DNA of 64,000 nt from Heloderma charlesbogerti (GCA_026122225.1 JANEZZ010001570.1:6448501-6512500), one strand, 5' to 3'; shown: positions 10,642 through 21,472, numbered from the stretch's first letter. The notes: generated from the sequence alone by a model not told the origin. Translations and numbers: made by a program.

Positions 10642-11731
10642 TAGTGCTGTGCCTATAAAATATATATATACCCTCACATTTTTTACCATTCTAATTCAAT
10701 TTGATAGAAAATAAATTGCTTTTGAAAATAAATTCAAAAGAGAATAATATTTTTGAGAAATTCTCCTGGGTTGGGTTGTTTACTCATCTCTCTGGCAGCC
10801 TGTAGCCTCCTTGGCATCCTGCATTTCAATTAAAGTCCAGGAGAAGACGTTATGAGGTAATTCCTCCCATAGGGCTTTTTCAGATCAGGAAGTGCAGGCA
10901 GCCTGGGAGGCTGCACAGCAATGGAGAGATATGTAACACAAAGATAAAACACACACAACACCCTTGGCCACCTTGCAGTGATTAGGTAAGGTCAAAAACA
11001 CCATCAAAATACATTCAGAATAAATTATGAAATGCCCTGAGAATGTGGCAGAAAAATGTCTTTTGTGGGGGAAGAAAAATTTCAGGAAATTGGAGGACAG
11101 ATTTTGGCTCAGCACTAGCTCTGCCTTTTTCCTGGAGCTGGACACAACACTGCCTGCTCCTCACATCTGCTACAGGGCTTTCAGGAAGTAGCATTATTAT
11201 AAGCGTCTGCATTAGGGACAACATGTATCCACAATCACACCTCAGAAATGTTCGGAGGACTCTGGGGAAAGTGTTGAACCTTGAAGAATGACAAGAAGAG
11301 CAAAGTCGAAATTTCTCAGAAGACATTTCTCTCAGAAAGCTCTTAGATTGTTATTTTCTTACCCCACCATAGAAATAAAAGGGCAGTTTGTAGAATTTTA
11401 TCCCAAATTACATCACCATTATTTTTGGGGGTGGCTGCCTTATGGTTACCACTATCCCATAATGCCCTGGAATGACACTAGGCATGGGGCATTGTGGACG
11501 ATACAAAGTGGGTTTAGGCTGCCAACACTGTTGCTGCTATTGCCACTTGCAGTGGCAGTGCAACCTCCCTCCAAACCCTTAGGAAAAAAGGAAAAAAGCT
11601 GTGCTGCAACCCCTGCCAATGGTGAGCCCTACCTGCAAGACTCTGTTGGAGAGTTTCTCCTCCCTTGGAGAAATTTCTCTGCCCCCAAATATGGTGAAGA
11701 ATTTCGAGAGGCCATTTTGTGCACAGCACTA
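10642..11731. mobile_element. hAT-like non-autonomous DNA transposon, copy A
   Basis: About 1.09 kb with ends TAGTGCTGTGCC and GCACAGCACTA. Long stretches are nearly the same as the element at 20378-21472, for example the GGCAGCCTGTAG..., GAAGTGCAGGC.GCCTGGGAGG and TGGAGGACAGATTTTGGCTC blocks. It carries about 300 bp of middle sequence missing from copy B. No transposase is visible. The 8-bp flanks do not match (GTTTCTAT versus GCAGGCAG), so the family rests on ends and on copy B's clean duplication. Confidence 0.75.
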
Positions 11732-11839
11732 GCAGGCAGGGTGACCAGTTGTGTGAGGCTTTCCCAAAGAATGAGGTGCCATTTCCATGGGAAAGACCCA
11801 TGCGACTTACTGCAGCTCTTGTGGTTCGGTCATCTAAAC

Positions 11840-11952
11840 CAGACTTCCCCACCCTGGAGCCCTTCACGCGTGTTGGACTGCAACCATGCTGGCTGGGAAT
11901 TATTGGAGCTGTAGTCCAACACGTCTGGAGGGTTCCAAGTTAGGGAAAGTTG
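11840..11952. repeat. Palindromic MITE ('ACATCTGG/CTCCCAGC' family)
   Basis: CAGACTTCCCCACCCTGGAG ... GTAGTCCAACACGTCTGGAG and GGGAAAGTTG form imperfect inverted arms. Confidence 0.75.
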
Positions 11953-12233
11953 AGTTGAATTAAACATTTTCCCAGCTGTGCAGGAGCTGCTCACAGATAA
12001 GGGAGTTGTACACGGCTTGGACAGCATCAGATGTGAGGAGAATGGTCTTCTCTCCACTCCGTCTCCGCTGTTTTGTTGTTTACACCGGTTCTGGAAGAAG
12101 GAAGCTAAAAGACTTGCACCCTGTCACTTAACTCCTCTCTATGAATGAATCCCAGCTATCTTTTCCCTAGTCCAACCTGTACTGTTTTGTAAATGGTCAG
12201 GCGCAAACATTCCAACAGTAAGTGTGGGCTTGT

Positions 12234-13245
12234 TGTTGTTGTTCAGTCGTTCAGTTGTGTCTGACTCTTCGTGACCCCATGGACCATAGCATGCCAGGCC
12301 TTCCTGTCCTGTGCTCTCTCCTGGAGTGTGCTCAAGTCCATATTCATTGCATCGGTGATGCTATCTAGCCATCTCATCCTCTGCTGTTCCCTTCTCCTTT
12401 TGCTTTCAATCTTTCCCAGCATCAGGGTCTTTTCCAGTGACTTTTCTCTTCGCATTAGGTGGCCAAAATATTTGAGTTTCAGCTTCAGTGTCTGTCCTTC
12501 CAATGAGCAGTCAGGGTTGATTTCCTTTAGGATGGACTGATTTGACCTCCTTGCAGTCCAGGGGACTCGTAAGAGTCTTCTCCAGCACCACAGTTCAAAA
12601 GCATCCATTCTTCAGTGCTCAGCCTTCCTTATAGTCCAGCTCTCACAGCCATACTGGGAAAACCATAGCTTTGCTTATACGAACCTTTGTCAGCAAGGTG
12701 ATGTCTCTGCTTCTTACTATGCTGTCTAGGTTTGCCATAGCTTTCCTCCCAAGGAGCAAGCATCTTTTCATTTCATGGCTACAGTCACCGTCTGCGGTGA
12801 TCTTGGAGCCCAAGGAAGTAAAATCTGTCACTGCTTCCATTTCTTTCCTTTATATATGCCTGGAAGTGATGGGGTCAGATGCCATGATCTTAGTTTTTTT
12901 AATGTTGCATTTCAAACCAGCTTTTGCACTCTCCACTTTCACCCCAAACAAGAGGCTCTTTAGATCCTCTTCACTTTCTGCCATTAGGGTGGTATCGTCT
13001 GCATATCTGAGGTTGTTGATAATTCTCCCGGCAATCTTAATTCCAGCCTGTGATTCATCCAATCCTGCATTTCTCATGATGTACTCTGCATACAAATTAA
13101 ATAAGCAGGGTGACAATATACAGCCTTGTCGTACTCCTTTCCCAATTTTGAACCAATCGGTTGTTCCATGTCCGGTTCTTACAGTTGCTTCTTGACCCTC
13201 GTACAGGTTTCTCAGGAGACAGGTAAGGTGGTCTGGTACTCCAGT
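12234..13245 (-). mobile_element. BovB (RTE-clade) LINE, 5'-truncated
   Basis: About 1 kb of BovB on the minus strand. From right to left the frames give the reverse-transcriptase end (LRYADDTTLMAESEEDLKSLL, encoded within 13116-12850), then LDSIVRSRDITLLTKVRISKA, then the C-terminal MDAFELWCWRRLLRVPWTARRS...KSLEKTLMLGKIE..RR.QQRMRWLDSITD..HGVTKSQTQLND, ending at a (TTG)n tail. The frame is broken at least twice, so it is inactive. BovB is abundant in squamates and occurs patchily elsewhere through horizontal transfer. Confidence 0.93.
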
Positions 13246-13766
13246 GAAACAAAATAGCTATATTGAAAAGGTAATTAACTAGAACTGACAGCAGACTCAG
13301 CACTTTATTAGCGGATATGTTGGTGGGGCTTGCTAGTGGTGTGTTTCAGTACCCTTGATTAAACTGGGTTTGTAAGGCAAGGCAGCTGGAGACGCTTTTA
13401 TATTTAGTTCTCATTTATTTTGGTTCTTTTTGTACATGCAAATGAAATTACTGTGCTGTTTTTGCTTAGTAGACAACATTTCTTCCACAGAGTAAAAGGA
13501 AAAGATTTTTCTTCCTGTACTGGCCAATGCAAAGTGCTGTTTCCACTAAAATGCAAAACGTTTCTGCTGCTGGTGCTGCCTTTCATTACTTTAGAAGACA
13601 AGTCAGGCCTGTCTCTCTGTTAACTAAATTGGAATTTTGCTGCAGTTACTTTTTTTTTGGTATAAGATGGGGACAGTTACATTTGTGTTTGAGATGGGGA
13701 TTTCATGTTGTGGGCCCTAGTACAAATGTGAGGGTTAATAAAAGGAAACCATGTCCTCGCTTGAAG
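13246..13766. other. Intergenic DNA, nothing recognised
   Basis: No recognised feature. Confidence 0.4.
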
Positions 13767-13774
13767 CTCTAGGC

Positions 13775-14014
13775 CAGGGGGGCAGAAACACAGGTCTGGG
13801 GCCCAACCCCTTTGTGAAACACCTATTTTTTGGGTGGTTTCCTGGCTTTTGTGCAGTCCCCCTGCCCCATTCCAAAAGATTGAAATGCCTTTCCTAAGGT
13901 TTAGTGACTGGCAGTAAAAGCTTTAAGCTAAAATATACTGCTCTTTTTGGCCCCATCCACCACTAGAATGTGGTCCCCAAGAGCCTTCAGGCTGAAAGAC
14001 GTTGAGCACCCCTG
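13775..14014. mobile_element. Short hAT-like element with target-site duplication
   Basis: 240 bp, from CAGGGGGGCAGAAACACAGG to GTTGAGCACCCCTG. Flanks are CTCTAGGC (13767-13774) and CTCTAGGG (14015-14022), an 8-bp duplication with one mismatch, as hAT transposases make. Confidence 0.75.
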
Positions 14015-14022
14015 CTCTAGGG

Positions 14023-14463
14023 CCAAACCCTAACCATGTTTATTTCCTTTGGAATTAGCCACGTTTAACTGGACTGAACTTACTAGGATTCTGCAGCTTG
14101 TGTATAGGTTTCAATTCATTAAAAGAAAAGGAAAAAGAAAAGACAATGCCGTTGCGCCTCAAGTACTTTTGAGGGAATCCACAAAACATCTCAAATAATC
14201 TGCGTTGTGATACAAGTTCCCATCGGTGTTGTGTTATCCAGAACAATACAATGGCACCAGAAGCTTGGGTAGTTGCATTGGAGTAGTAGATGTTTTAAGG
14301 ACCTGCTTTGCTAAGCCTTGGGCTAGCACGATCCTTGATCCACTGTCTGTATATTCAGGAGACTAGTGAGGAGAATCGTTTAGGATTCATGAAGTGGTTG
14401 ACAGGCTCCTGATGAGGAGTGGCTGTTCCCTTGCACTCAAGGGGCTATTGTACATCTCTTACG
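14023..14463. other. Intergenic DNA, nothing recognised
   Basis: No recognised feature. Confidence 0.4.
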
Positions 14464-14464
14464 C

Positions 14465-14796
14465 AGTGCCAGCTGCAGGTTTTTGAGGGCCCTTGGGCAA
14501 GGCACCCTCAAGGGGCCCCCTCCCTCAGTGTGTTTACTGTCTCACCACCATTGCCAGCAGCTGATCTTGCTCCTCCCCCTCCTCCTCCCTGCTACCACTT
14601 GCTTGCCAGTGAGAGAGCCAGTGAGCAAGTAGGCAGGGGCATCTACTGCTTCTCTTCACCACCACCATTGTCTGGGCCAGAGTGAGAGACAGGTGAAGAA
14701 GCAGGTTGCAGTGGTGAAAAGGCTCGTCATTGGGCCCCTGCTGGGGTGCGGGCTCTTAACAGCTGCCTGACCATGCCTACTTTTGATGCCAGCCCT
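14465..14796. mobile_element. Foldback DNA element, 'AGGGCTGGCA' type
   Basis: Ends AGTGCCAGCTGCAGGTTTTTG and CTTTTGATGCCAGCCCT are inverted. Sub-terminal GAGGGCCCTTGGG and GGGCCCCTGCTGGGG also pair loosely. Flanks share TCTTAC. No transposase. Confidence 0.55.
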
Positions 14797-14914
14797 ATTC
14801 TTACCTAGGACCCAGCCAGAGAACAAGTCACAGTTTGGGTCAACAGAGCAGATTTGGGTATGCATCTTTTAGATTCTTCATGATTAGACCACACAGTTTA
14901 ACCACTGTTGATAG

Positions 14915-15243
14915 CACTCTTCAAGTACTTGAAAGATTGTCACAGAGAGGAAGGCCAGGATCTTCTTCTCGATCATCCCAGAGTACAGGGCACAGAATAA
15001 TGGGCTCAAGTTACAGGAAGCCAGATTCCGGCTGAACATCAGGAGAAACTTCCTGACTGTTAGAGCAATACAACAATGGAACCAATTACTTAGGGAGGTG
15101 GTGGGCTCTCCCATGCTGGAGGCATGAAGATGAAGCTGGACAACCACTTGTCAGGGATGCTTTGACTTGGACTCCTGCATTGAGCAGGAGGTTGGACTCG
15201 ATAGTCTTGTAGGCCCTTTCCAACCCTACTATTCTATGACTCT
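14915..15243 (+). mobile_element. CR1 LINE 3' end (ATTCTATGA tail type)
   Basis: The end of the CR1 ORF and short UTR: CCAGATTCCGGCTGAACATC, GAGCAATACAACAATGGAAC, GGGATGCTTTGACTTGG, GAGCAGGAGGTTGGACTCG and the CTATTCTATGACTCTA tail. The same sequence recurs at 44541-45084 and, inverted, at 36774-36936. Confidence 0.92.
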
Positions 15244-15492
15244 AACCATTGGGACTAAAAACAAAAACTATTTTTCCTGGGTATTGTTGCTGTGCTAGTA
15301 GCAAATAATGAAGATAGTATATTTTTTCAATTGACTCATCTGTGGAAATTCAAAACCAGCAGGTTTTCAATGTTTCAGAGAGATTTTTGTCAGATAAAAT
15401 ACCAGTGATGTTAATAATAAAGTAATAATTTGTATTTTATCCCTTTTGCCTGCAAAAGAATCTGCATTTCTTCCAACCAAACTTTGTTACAA

Positions 15493-15997
15493 CAGGGGTG
15501 GGCAACTTGTAGGCCAAAATATCTGGAGGATCACAAGTCCTATCATTGCTCACCATGAGCTATGCTGGCTCAGGCTGATGGGAATTGGTCAGCCCATGAA
15601 GCTTATTGGTGGGAGATTCAGGACAGATAAAAGGAAGTGCTTCTTCACACAGTTAAACTATGGAATTCACTACCACAAGATGTAGTGATGGCCACCAATT
15701 TGAATGGCTTTAAAAGGGGGTTAGACAAATTCCTGGAGGAGAAGGCTATCAGTGGCTACTAGTCCTGATGGCCATGTGCCACCTCCAGTATCAGAAGCAG
15801 TGTGCCTATGTACACCAGTTGCTGGGGAACATGGGTGGGAGGGTGCTGTTGCATTCATGCCCTGCTTGTGGGTTCCTGGTTGACAGCTGGTTGGCCACTG
15901 TGTGAACAGAATGCTGGTCTAGATGGACCCTTGGTCTGATCCAGCATGGCTGTTATGTTCTCAAAACATCTGGTAAGCCACTAGTTACCCACCCCTC
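15493..15997. repeat. Palindromic MITE split by a CR1 insertion
   Basis: The left half is CAGGGGTGGGCAACTTGTAG...GATGGGAATTG; the right half is AAAACATCTGG...TAGTTACCCACCCCTC. The flanks TGTTACAA (15485-15492) and TGTTAGAA (15998-16005) form an 8-bp target-site duplication with one mismatch. A CR1 (15587-15958) interrupts it, so the MITE is the older insertion. Confidence 0.85.
15587..15958 (+). mobile_element. CR1 LINE 3' end (TTATGTTCT tail type)
   Basis: GGGAGATTCAGGACAGATAA, ACTATGGAATTCACTACC, TTAGACAAATTCCTGGAGGA, GAATGCTGGTCTAGATGGAC and CAGCATGGCTGTTATGTTCT. It is nested inside the palindromic element at 15493-15997. Confidence 0.92.
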
Positions 15998-16005
15998 TGT
16001 TAGAA

Positions 16006-16540
16006 GCGATCATCTTAACCTACTCTGGTCTCATATTTCTCTGTGTTATACATCTACAACCTGTAGCTAACCTTAACTTTAAAAAAAAAAAACCCACAAA
16101 GCTCTATTTGACAGTAATTGATTCCCAAGAGAATATATCTTCAAGCCAACTTGAGGTAATGTCAGATTTTTAAAGGATGGTGTGATGTCAACTAATTTTA
16201 CAAGTCAAAGCTGTGTTGCATTAGTGATTTCATACTGGCTTGCAAAGCTGTTTTTCATCACTGCATTACAGATTGGGACATTACAGCATTTCTGATTAAA
16301 TCATGCCTTCTGTATCAATGCAGATTGTTCCAGTTAACTGAAGATGGGTAGCTGTGCAAGGAAAAATATGTTTTGGCCTATAGCACCATTTTACTTAATA
16401 CTATCCAGCATCAATGACGTATTGTTCTAAAAGTTTTAACAATGGCATTTCTCTGATGATGATTGATTTTGCTACATCTGCATACTGCAGTACTATGCAT
16501 TTGCCTTAACCAGTGATAGCAGTAGCAAATCACTGTTACT
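16006..16540. other. Intergenic DNA, nothing recognised
   Basis: AT-rich, with no recognised feature. Confidence 0.4.
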
Positions 16541-17265
16541 GGGTTGCATTCAAGGGGACCTGCTGTGCTCTGGATTCCATTCCACCAGCAGGACCCACCG
16601 CTTGTGGAAAAGAGTTTAGCTCTTCAGAAAGCAAGCCTCCAGATGGGCAGAGGTGCTAGTTTCTTGATTGGGACAGAGATTGGCGGAGTTCCGTTATGCA
16701 AACTCTGCTGACCAGTTTGTTTCTGGTTCCTTTCCAAAGTGCTTAATCCCAGTTGCACAAGTGGTATGGGGGGTGGGGGCATTGGATACTGCCCATTGTC
16801 GTCTTCTCTTTCTACAGAAGATGCAATTAATCACTTTGGACAATGGGGTGAGCAATGCTATGGCCCCTAGACGGAGTTTGGAGGGCCGTAGGATATTTCA
16901 GATTCCTGGGTCTGAGGCCAGAGACAGCACTCCAACCTCGGACCCAGGAGAGAACTACACCGGTGGCCTCTACAAACTTGCAAATGTGAGCCTGGAGAGG
17001 AGCGAAAGGGGGCGGTTCTGTGTGCAGGGAAGGGAGGAGACTGGGGCAGCTGGCTTACGAAGAAGCCTCCACCTGCCCTAGCCTCCTTCCCTCCCACTCT
17101 GCAGAGACCCAGTTACATGGGCAAAATCACCCATCTAGTGAAAAGCAGGGTGAGAGGTGCACGGAGGAGGAGACCACCTCCGAGCGACTCCCACTCTGTA
17201 AAGCAGCCCTGCCAGCCTCTGAATTCGGAGGCTGATGGGAATCCTGATGGGATTGCACCCTGAGT
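16541..17265. repeat. Possible longer DNA element ending in GGATTGCACCCT
   Basis: The right end (GGGATTGCACCCTGAG) is the inverse of the AGGGTGCAATCC end of the short palindromic family; the left end may be GGGTTGCATTC. It is GC-richer than its surroundings and has a 137-codon chance frame. It may be a longer relative of that family or an unrelated single-copy segment. Confidence 0.3.
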
Positions 17266-17877
17266 TAGAGTACTTTTCCCCAGAAGAGTTTCTGTATAGA
17301 AAGACATAGTCTATAAACAGTAACTAATAATTTGGAAGACTTCTGTGGCAGCTTTTTTTGCAGTCAGGAAAAATGGCCTTATGCTGAAAGGAAGCGAGGT
17401 GTGAGGCACTTTCACAATGGAACATCAAAACATCGCCATACGCTCTTTCCAGTCATTATTTACATTTCCTTTGCCACGACTAAAGATGACTGCTGCAGTA
17501 ACAGTGTTCCCTGTTAACAATGCAGCTGTTCCTATGACTTGATCCTGCAGTAAATTCATCATGTGGTGTTAATTGCACACTCTTGCTGCTGTGGAACAAT
17601 AATCAAATCACAAATTGAGTTTTGACTTTCAGCACCCAAACAGGCAACTGTGTCATGATAAGGTAGGATTCTAGGCTTACTGTAAATGACCAGTATATGC
17701 TGACATGCAGTCTGTATGTACTTAACTCCTCCCCTTGTGTGAGCAGGTAAAACTAACCAGAAAGTGATAGCTTATCATGACAGCTGAATTTAGGATCCTG
17801 GTTTGTTTCTCCCAAACAAACCAGGCTAGTAAACTGGCAACTAACAAGGGTTTGTTGTAGGATTACTAATCTGGTTT

Positions 17878-17932
17878 GTTGAATTCATTGGGGCTTACTT
17901 CTGATTGGGCATGCATAGGATTGTATTGTTAA
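17878..17932. repeat. Fragment of the 'AGGGTGCAATCC' family
   Basis: ATTCATTGGGGCTTACTTCTG then GCATGCATAGGATTGTA, the half-element seen elsewhere. Confidence 0.55.
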
Positions 17933-17941
17933 TCTGATTCT

Positions 17942-17991
<50 letters not shown>

Positions 17992-18000
17992 GCGCGCGCA
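17942..18000. repeat. (CT)n(CA)n(CG)n compound microsatellite
   Basis: About 13 bases of CT repeat, then about 36 of CA, then a CGCGCGCG end. Confidence 0.95.
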
Positions 18001-19043
18001 AAGGGAAATTCAGGAATGGTACACTGTGACTTCATATTTTTCACAAGCCTGCTTCAATCGCTGCCCTTTCTTTGGAGGGGTATTTAATACTGCACTTCCC
18101 AAAGAAAATGACTTGGAGAAATGATTACCTCCAATAGTTTAAGTGTGTATTTTTCTGCACATAGTCAACTGTGGCCCACTATAAAGGTGGCCTCTAAGTT
18201 AATCACAAAGTAGTCATTTTGAATTTCCAAAAATTCCATAAAACACCTCAGAACAAAGCTTTCTGGGAAAAACAAAACAGCAGCTCCTTTGATTCTCTTC
18301 CCCTCCCCATCCCCAAGAATTTTGTCTCATCCACAAAGCACAGCTGAAACAAAACTGCTACATACACATACAGGGCCAAAGTACACTTATGCCTTAAATA
18401 AATATTCTTCCCCCTTCCCACCATGCAAGGATCCAGCTCTCTGTGGCATACTGTGTGCCATGTGATAAGTCAAAATGTACACCAAACGTAACATGGAAAT
18501 CAACCATGTATACAAGTCCAGAGTTGGAATACATTAAAGATGTAAATGATCTCCATATTTAAAAATTTGTACATGTGATGAGACATCAAATGTAAGCTCC
18601 TTATTGGATACCTGCTAATTTAGCATGGAAATATTACATATATTCACAAAGAAAGAATGGATGTTTCAGGTGTGTTCCAATTCAGCATGCTGGTTAACAT
18701 GATACGTTGAGTAGCAGGCAAGCTTATGTCCGCTTAACTTAATTGTACATCATGCCACGAAGGCATGCCTGTGGAGGTCCTGTTTTAAAATAATGTGGTT
18801 TGGTGAGATAATTTTCTACAGAATGTGTCTGAAATCCATAAGATGTGTAGCATATATGTGCTAAAATATGCACACAAGCCAGAAATGACAGATCATCATA
18901 TATATATATCTAAACCACATGCATGGCTGCCAGTTTCTCAGGTTGAAAGGCTTCATTCTCACTCTTGAGTAGTGGTCATTAACTACACAAATCTGTTATG
19001 AGCCATTTTAAAAAAATAATAATTAAGAAATCAATACTTTTTA
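18001..19043. other. Intergenic DNA 3' of GEMIN8, nothing recognised
   Basis: AT-rich, with a short (AT)n at 18898-18910. No exon or known repeat. Confidence 0.4.
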
Positions 19044-19288
19044 AGGCCAAACTAGACGTGATGTTTGTCATGCAATTTCTTCCTGCACAGCTGCTCTTCC
19101 TTTAAACAATAGCTAATGGGGCTCGGGACTGAGCAGGATCAGGCCCAGGCCCACAACAAGGGGAAGGAGGACTTTAACCCTTTGCCTCCACTGCAATCCT
19201 GATTGGAATCAACTGCTATTTGCAATGGAGGAACACTCCTTTTGAAGGACCAGCCCCTTGTGACAGATGTCTTGTCTAGTTTGGCCCT
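19044..19288. mobile_element. Foldback DNA element, 'AGGGCCAAACTAGAC' family
   Basis: Terminal inverted repeats AAGGCCAAACTAGACGTGATG and GTCTTGTCTAGTTTGGCCCT. The interior (AACCCTTTGCCTCCACTGCAATCCTG..., CTATTTGC) recurs at 34337-34545. It ends about 70 bp beyond the GEMIN8 poly(A) signal. Confidence 0.75.
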
Positions 19289-19339
19289 TAGGTTTTGCTT
19301 CCTGATCAGCTAAATGCAATTTTGTAGTGAGTTGAAACA

Positions 19340-20038
19340 CACAGCTTAATCTCATAAATGTTTATTACCTACTTGTGTAGCAGACAGAGAAAGGCAGTTA
19401 AAACAAATTAATGAAAAAAAAGGCTTTATACATGTTTACTTCTGAACTGAAATCTTACAGCCAGGTTTCAGCCTAGCAGAGAAATTTCCTGTACTATTAC
19501 ATCTGAGGAAGAACTCAAATAACTATGCTACCGTAGTTGAATATATTGTAGTTTGGACAACTACTTCAGTTGTCTCTAGAATATCAGTAACGGTGGCAAA
19601 AAGTAGTCACAAAATCTGTGACAAAACCAGTATACCACTAAAAACTAAAGAAGTCATTTTTGACCAGGACAGCCTACAAGACTGGGTAGTCTTTAACCTT
19701 TTTCCTAGCACAACTGAGTGAAAACAAATGCTACTTCATTTTCTGCAAGGCCGAAGCCAGCCAAAATGAAATTAGTTGAAGTATATTTAAAAAGAGAATT
19801 TTCCCTATCCCCTGCAATACAAATGACCAATTCAGCTCTTCCTGTTGAGCTGGAATGGACTCTGGAAACTGGCAGACACATTCAAAAGTAGAGTTGGAAA
19901 GGGGAAAGGAAAATAAAAAGGGGCCTTTTTGCTGACTCTTGATTCATTCACTTAAATCCTTCCACTTGGTTGAGCATCAAGATATGCAGCTCTGAGTCTC
20001 CTAAAAGGGAGACAGAGAGAGACACACACACACAGTGC
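19340..20038 (-). other. GEMIN8: GEMIN8 3' UTR (inferred)
   Basis: Sequence after the GEMIN8 stop on the minus strand, free of recognisable repeats. The first canonical AATAAA met going downstream is at 19366-19361. The right limit is the stop codon; the left limit is an estimate of the cleavage site about 20 nt past the signal. A foldback element starts only about 50 bp further on (19288). Confidence 0.6.
19361..19366 (-). terminator. GEMIN8: Polyadenylation signal AATAAA for GEMIN8
   Basis: The plus strand reads TTTATT, so the minus strand has AATAAA about 675 nt after the GEMIN8 stop. The minus strand then has a GT-rich stretch (GCTGTGTGTTTC) within 30 nt, as expected for a downstream element. 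A weaker TATAAA-type variant lies at 19430-19425. Confidence 0.6.
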
Positions 20039-20295
20039 TCAGAGTTTCAGGGGAATAATTGGCCAGTACTTGGGCTGCTTTTTATCACAGTTCCTATCAA
20101 AGCCGAGCTGCATGGTGGTCTCCATAGCTTGGATTTTGTTGGCACCCGCACCGTAGAGTTTCTTCATTTCAGCCATTCTCCTTTCGCCGGGCTTCTCAGC
20201 TGGGGGCTGTGCGGATCGGCCTGTTGACTGGTGAAGGTCATGGTCAGCTTCGACGTATGTGCCCTGGTGTTCTGCCTCAAGCTGCTGCTGTTTTC
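20039..20295 (-). CDS. GEMIN8: GEMIN8 terminal coding exon (C-terminal 84 residues)
   Basis: This is the last coding exon of Gemin8, the SMN-complex subunit that links SMN to the Gemin6/Gemin7 pair during cytoplasmic assembly of Sm rings on snRNAs; the complex also concentrates in nuclear gems. Read on the minus strand, the acceptor ...TTTTACTTAG is followed by two bases (GA) that complete an Arg codon, then KQQQLEAEH, a variable stretch, [26 protein letters not shown] and the C-terminal [13 protein letters not shown] before the stop. This order and spacing match vertebrate GEMIN8, whose C terminus is its most conserved part. The length (257 bases = 2 + 84 codons + stop) fits the phase left by the upstream exon. 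The open frame runs back past the acceptor into intron, so frame alone would place the start wrongly. A hAT-like element begins 82 bp upstream of the exon. Confidence 0.95.
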
Positions 20296-20377
20296 CTAAG
20301 TAAAACACAATGCACTTCATGAGCTGTTCTTCAGTTATGCCAGCCACGTATGTGAATGTAAAGATGGATGTATATAC

Positions 20378-21472
20378 TCGTGCTGTGCCAAACCACCCTC
20401 CCACATTTTTTCAACCACTCTCGTTCAATTTGATAGAAAAGGAATTGCTCTGGGAAAGAAATTCAAAGGAGAAGAACATTTCAGGAAAATTTGCATGGGA
20501 TGCGTTCTGGGTTCTTGTGGTTATCTTACTTATGAGACGGCTGAGGAATGTGTGCATGAGTGTCCTTTCTTTCATTGTTTACTCATCTCTCTGGCAGCCT
20601 GTAGTCTCCTTGGCTTCCGCATTTCAATTAAGTCCAGGGGAAGACATTATGAAGTAATTCCTCCCATAGGACTTTTTCAGATCAGGAAGTGCAGGCTGCC
20701 TGGGAGGCTGCACAGCAATGGAGAGATGCATAATAGGAAGATAAAACACACTCAACATCCCTGGCCACCTTGCAGTGATTAGGTAAGGTCAAAAACACCA
20801 TCAAAATAAATGAAGAATAAATTATCAAATGCCCTGAGAATGTGGCAGAAAAATGGAAGCTTCTTTCATGGTGGAAGAAAATGTTCAGTCAATTGGAGGA
20901 CAGATTTTGGCTCAACAATAGCTCTACCTCTTTCCTGGAGCTGGATACAACACTACCCCCCTCACAGTTGCATTGTGGAAGGTGCAAAATGTGGAGTGGG
21001 CTGCCACTTGCAGTGGCAGTGCAAAAAAATGGAAAACACTTAGGAAAAAAGGAAGTTGTGCTACCTAGTGGAGAATTTTGAGAATCCATTTGTGTATATA
21101 CTTTTGTATATATAAAAAGGTAAAGGTGTCCCCAGCCAGTCGTGTCCGACTCTAGGGTGTGGTGCTCATCTCCATTTCTAAGCTGAAGAGCCAGCGCAGT
21201 CCAAAGATGCTTCAGTGGTCATGTGGCCGGCATGACTGGACACCGAGGTGCACGGAACGCTGTTACCTTTCCCACCGAGGCGGTACCTATTTATCTACTT
21301 GCAATTTCTTGCTTTCGAACTGCTAGGTTGGCAGAAGCTGGGACTGAAGACGGGAGCTCACTCCGTCACGCGGCACTCGGGTCTCGAACTGCTGTCCTGC
21401 CAACCTTCCGGTCTGCAATTCAGCGTCTTAACCACCAAGCCACCGTGGCCCCTTTGTATATATACAGCCCTA
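20378..21472. mobile_element. hAT-like DNA transposon, copy B, hosting a Sauria SINE
   Basis: The left end TCGTGCTGTGCC and right end ACAGCCCTA are inverted. The element is bounded by a perfect 8-bp duplication GTATATAC (20370-20377 and 21473-21480), diagnostic for hAT transposition. Its body matches copy A (10642-11731) through CAATTTGATAGAAAA, GGCAGCCTGTAGTCTCC, GAAGTGCAGGCTGCCTGGG, TTGCAGTGATTAGGTAAGG, GCCACTTGCAGTGGCAGTGC and CTTAGGAAAAAAGGAA. Without the nested SINE it is about 745 bp. It sits in the GEMIN8 intron, 82 bp from the last exon. Confidence 0.9.
21115..21452 (-). mobile_element. Full-length Sauria SINE
   Basis: On the minus strand it starts GGGGCCACGGTGGCTTGGTG, a tRNA-like head with a B-box GTTCGAGAC (plus positions 21381-21389). 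The body includes CATGCCGGCCACATGACC and AATGGAGATGAGCACCACAC; it ends in the BovB-like GACACGACTGGCTGGGG..ACCTTTACC tail. A perfect 12-bp target duplication TTTGTATATATA flanks it (21103-21114 and 21453-21464). It is transcribed by RNA polymerase III and mobilised by BovB machinery in squamates. Its insertion into the hAT-like element post-dates that element. Confidence 0.97.

Noticed and set aside
12271..13195. Plus-strand frames at 12.3-13.2 kb as genes
   Set aside because: They are antisense shadows of the BovB reverse transcriptase on the minus strand.
16668..17081. 137-codon plus-strand frame as a gene
   Set aside because: No recognisable domain, no conserved neighbours, an overlapping opposite-strand frame, and a location inside a possible transposon.
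20298..20410. Open frame running from the hAT-like element into the GEMIN8 terminal exon, as a possible alternative N terminus
   Set aside because: The frame is open only for about 38 codons, its apparent first residue is a GTG, a TGA lies just upstream, and a well-fitting splice acceptor separates it from the conserved coding sequence.
21381..21452. tRNA gene
   Set aside because: The head belongs to a full-length Sauria SINE with its own BovB-like tail and 12-bp target duplication.
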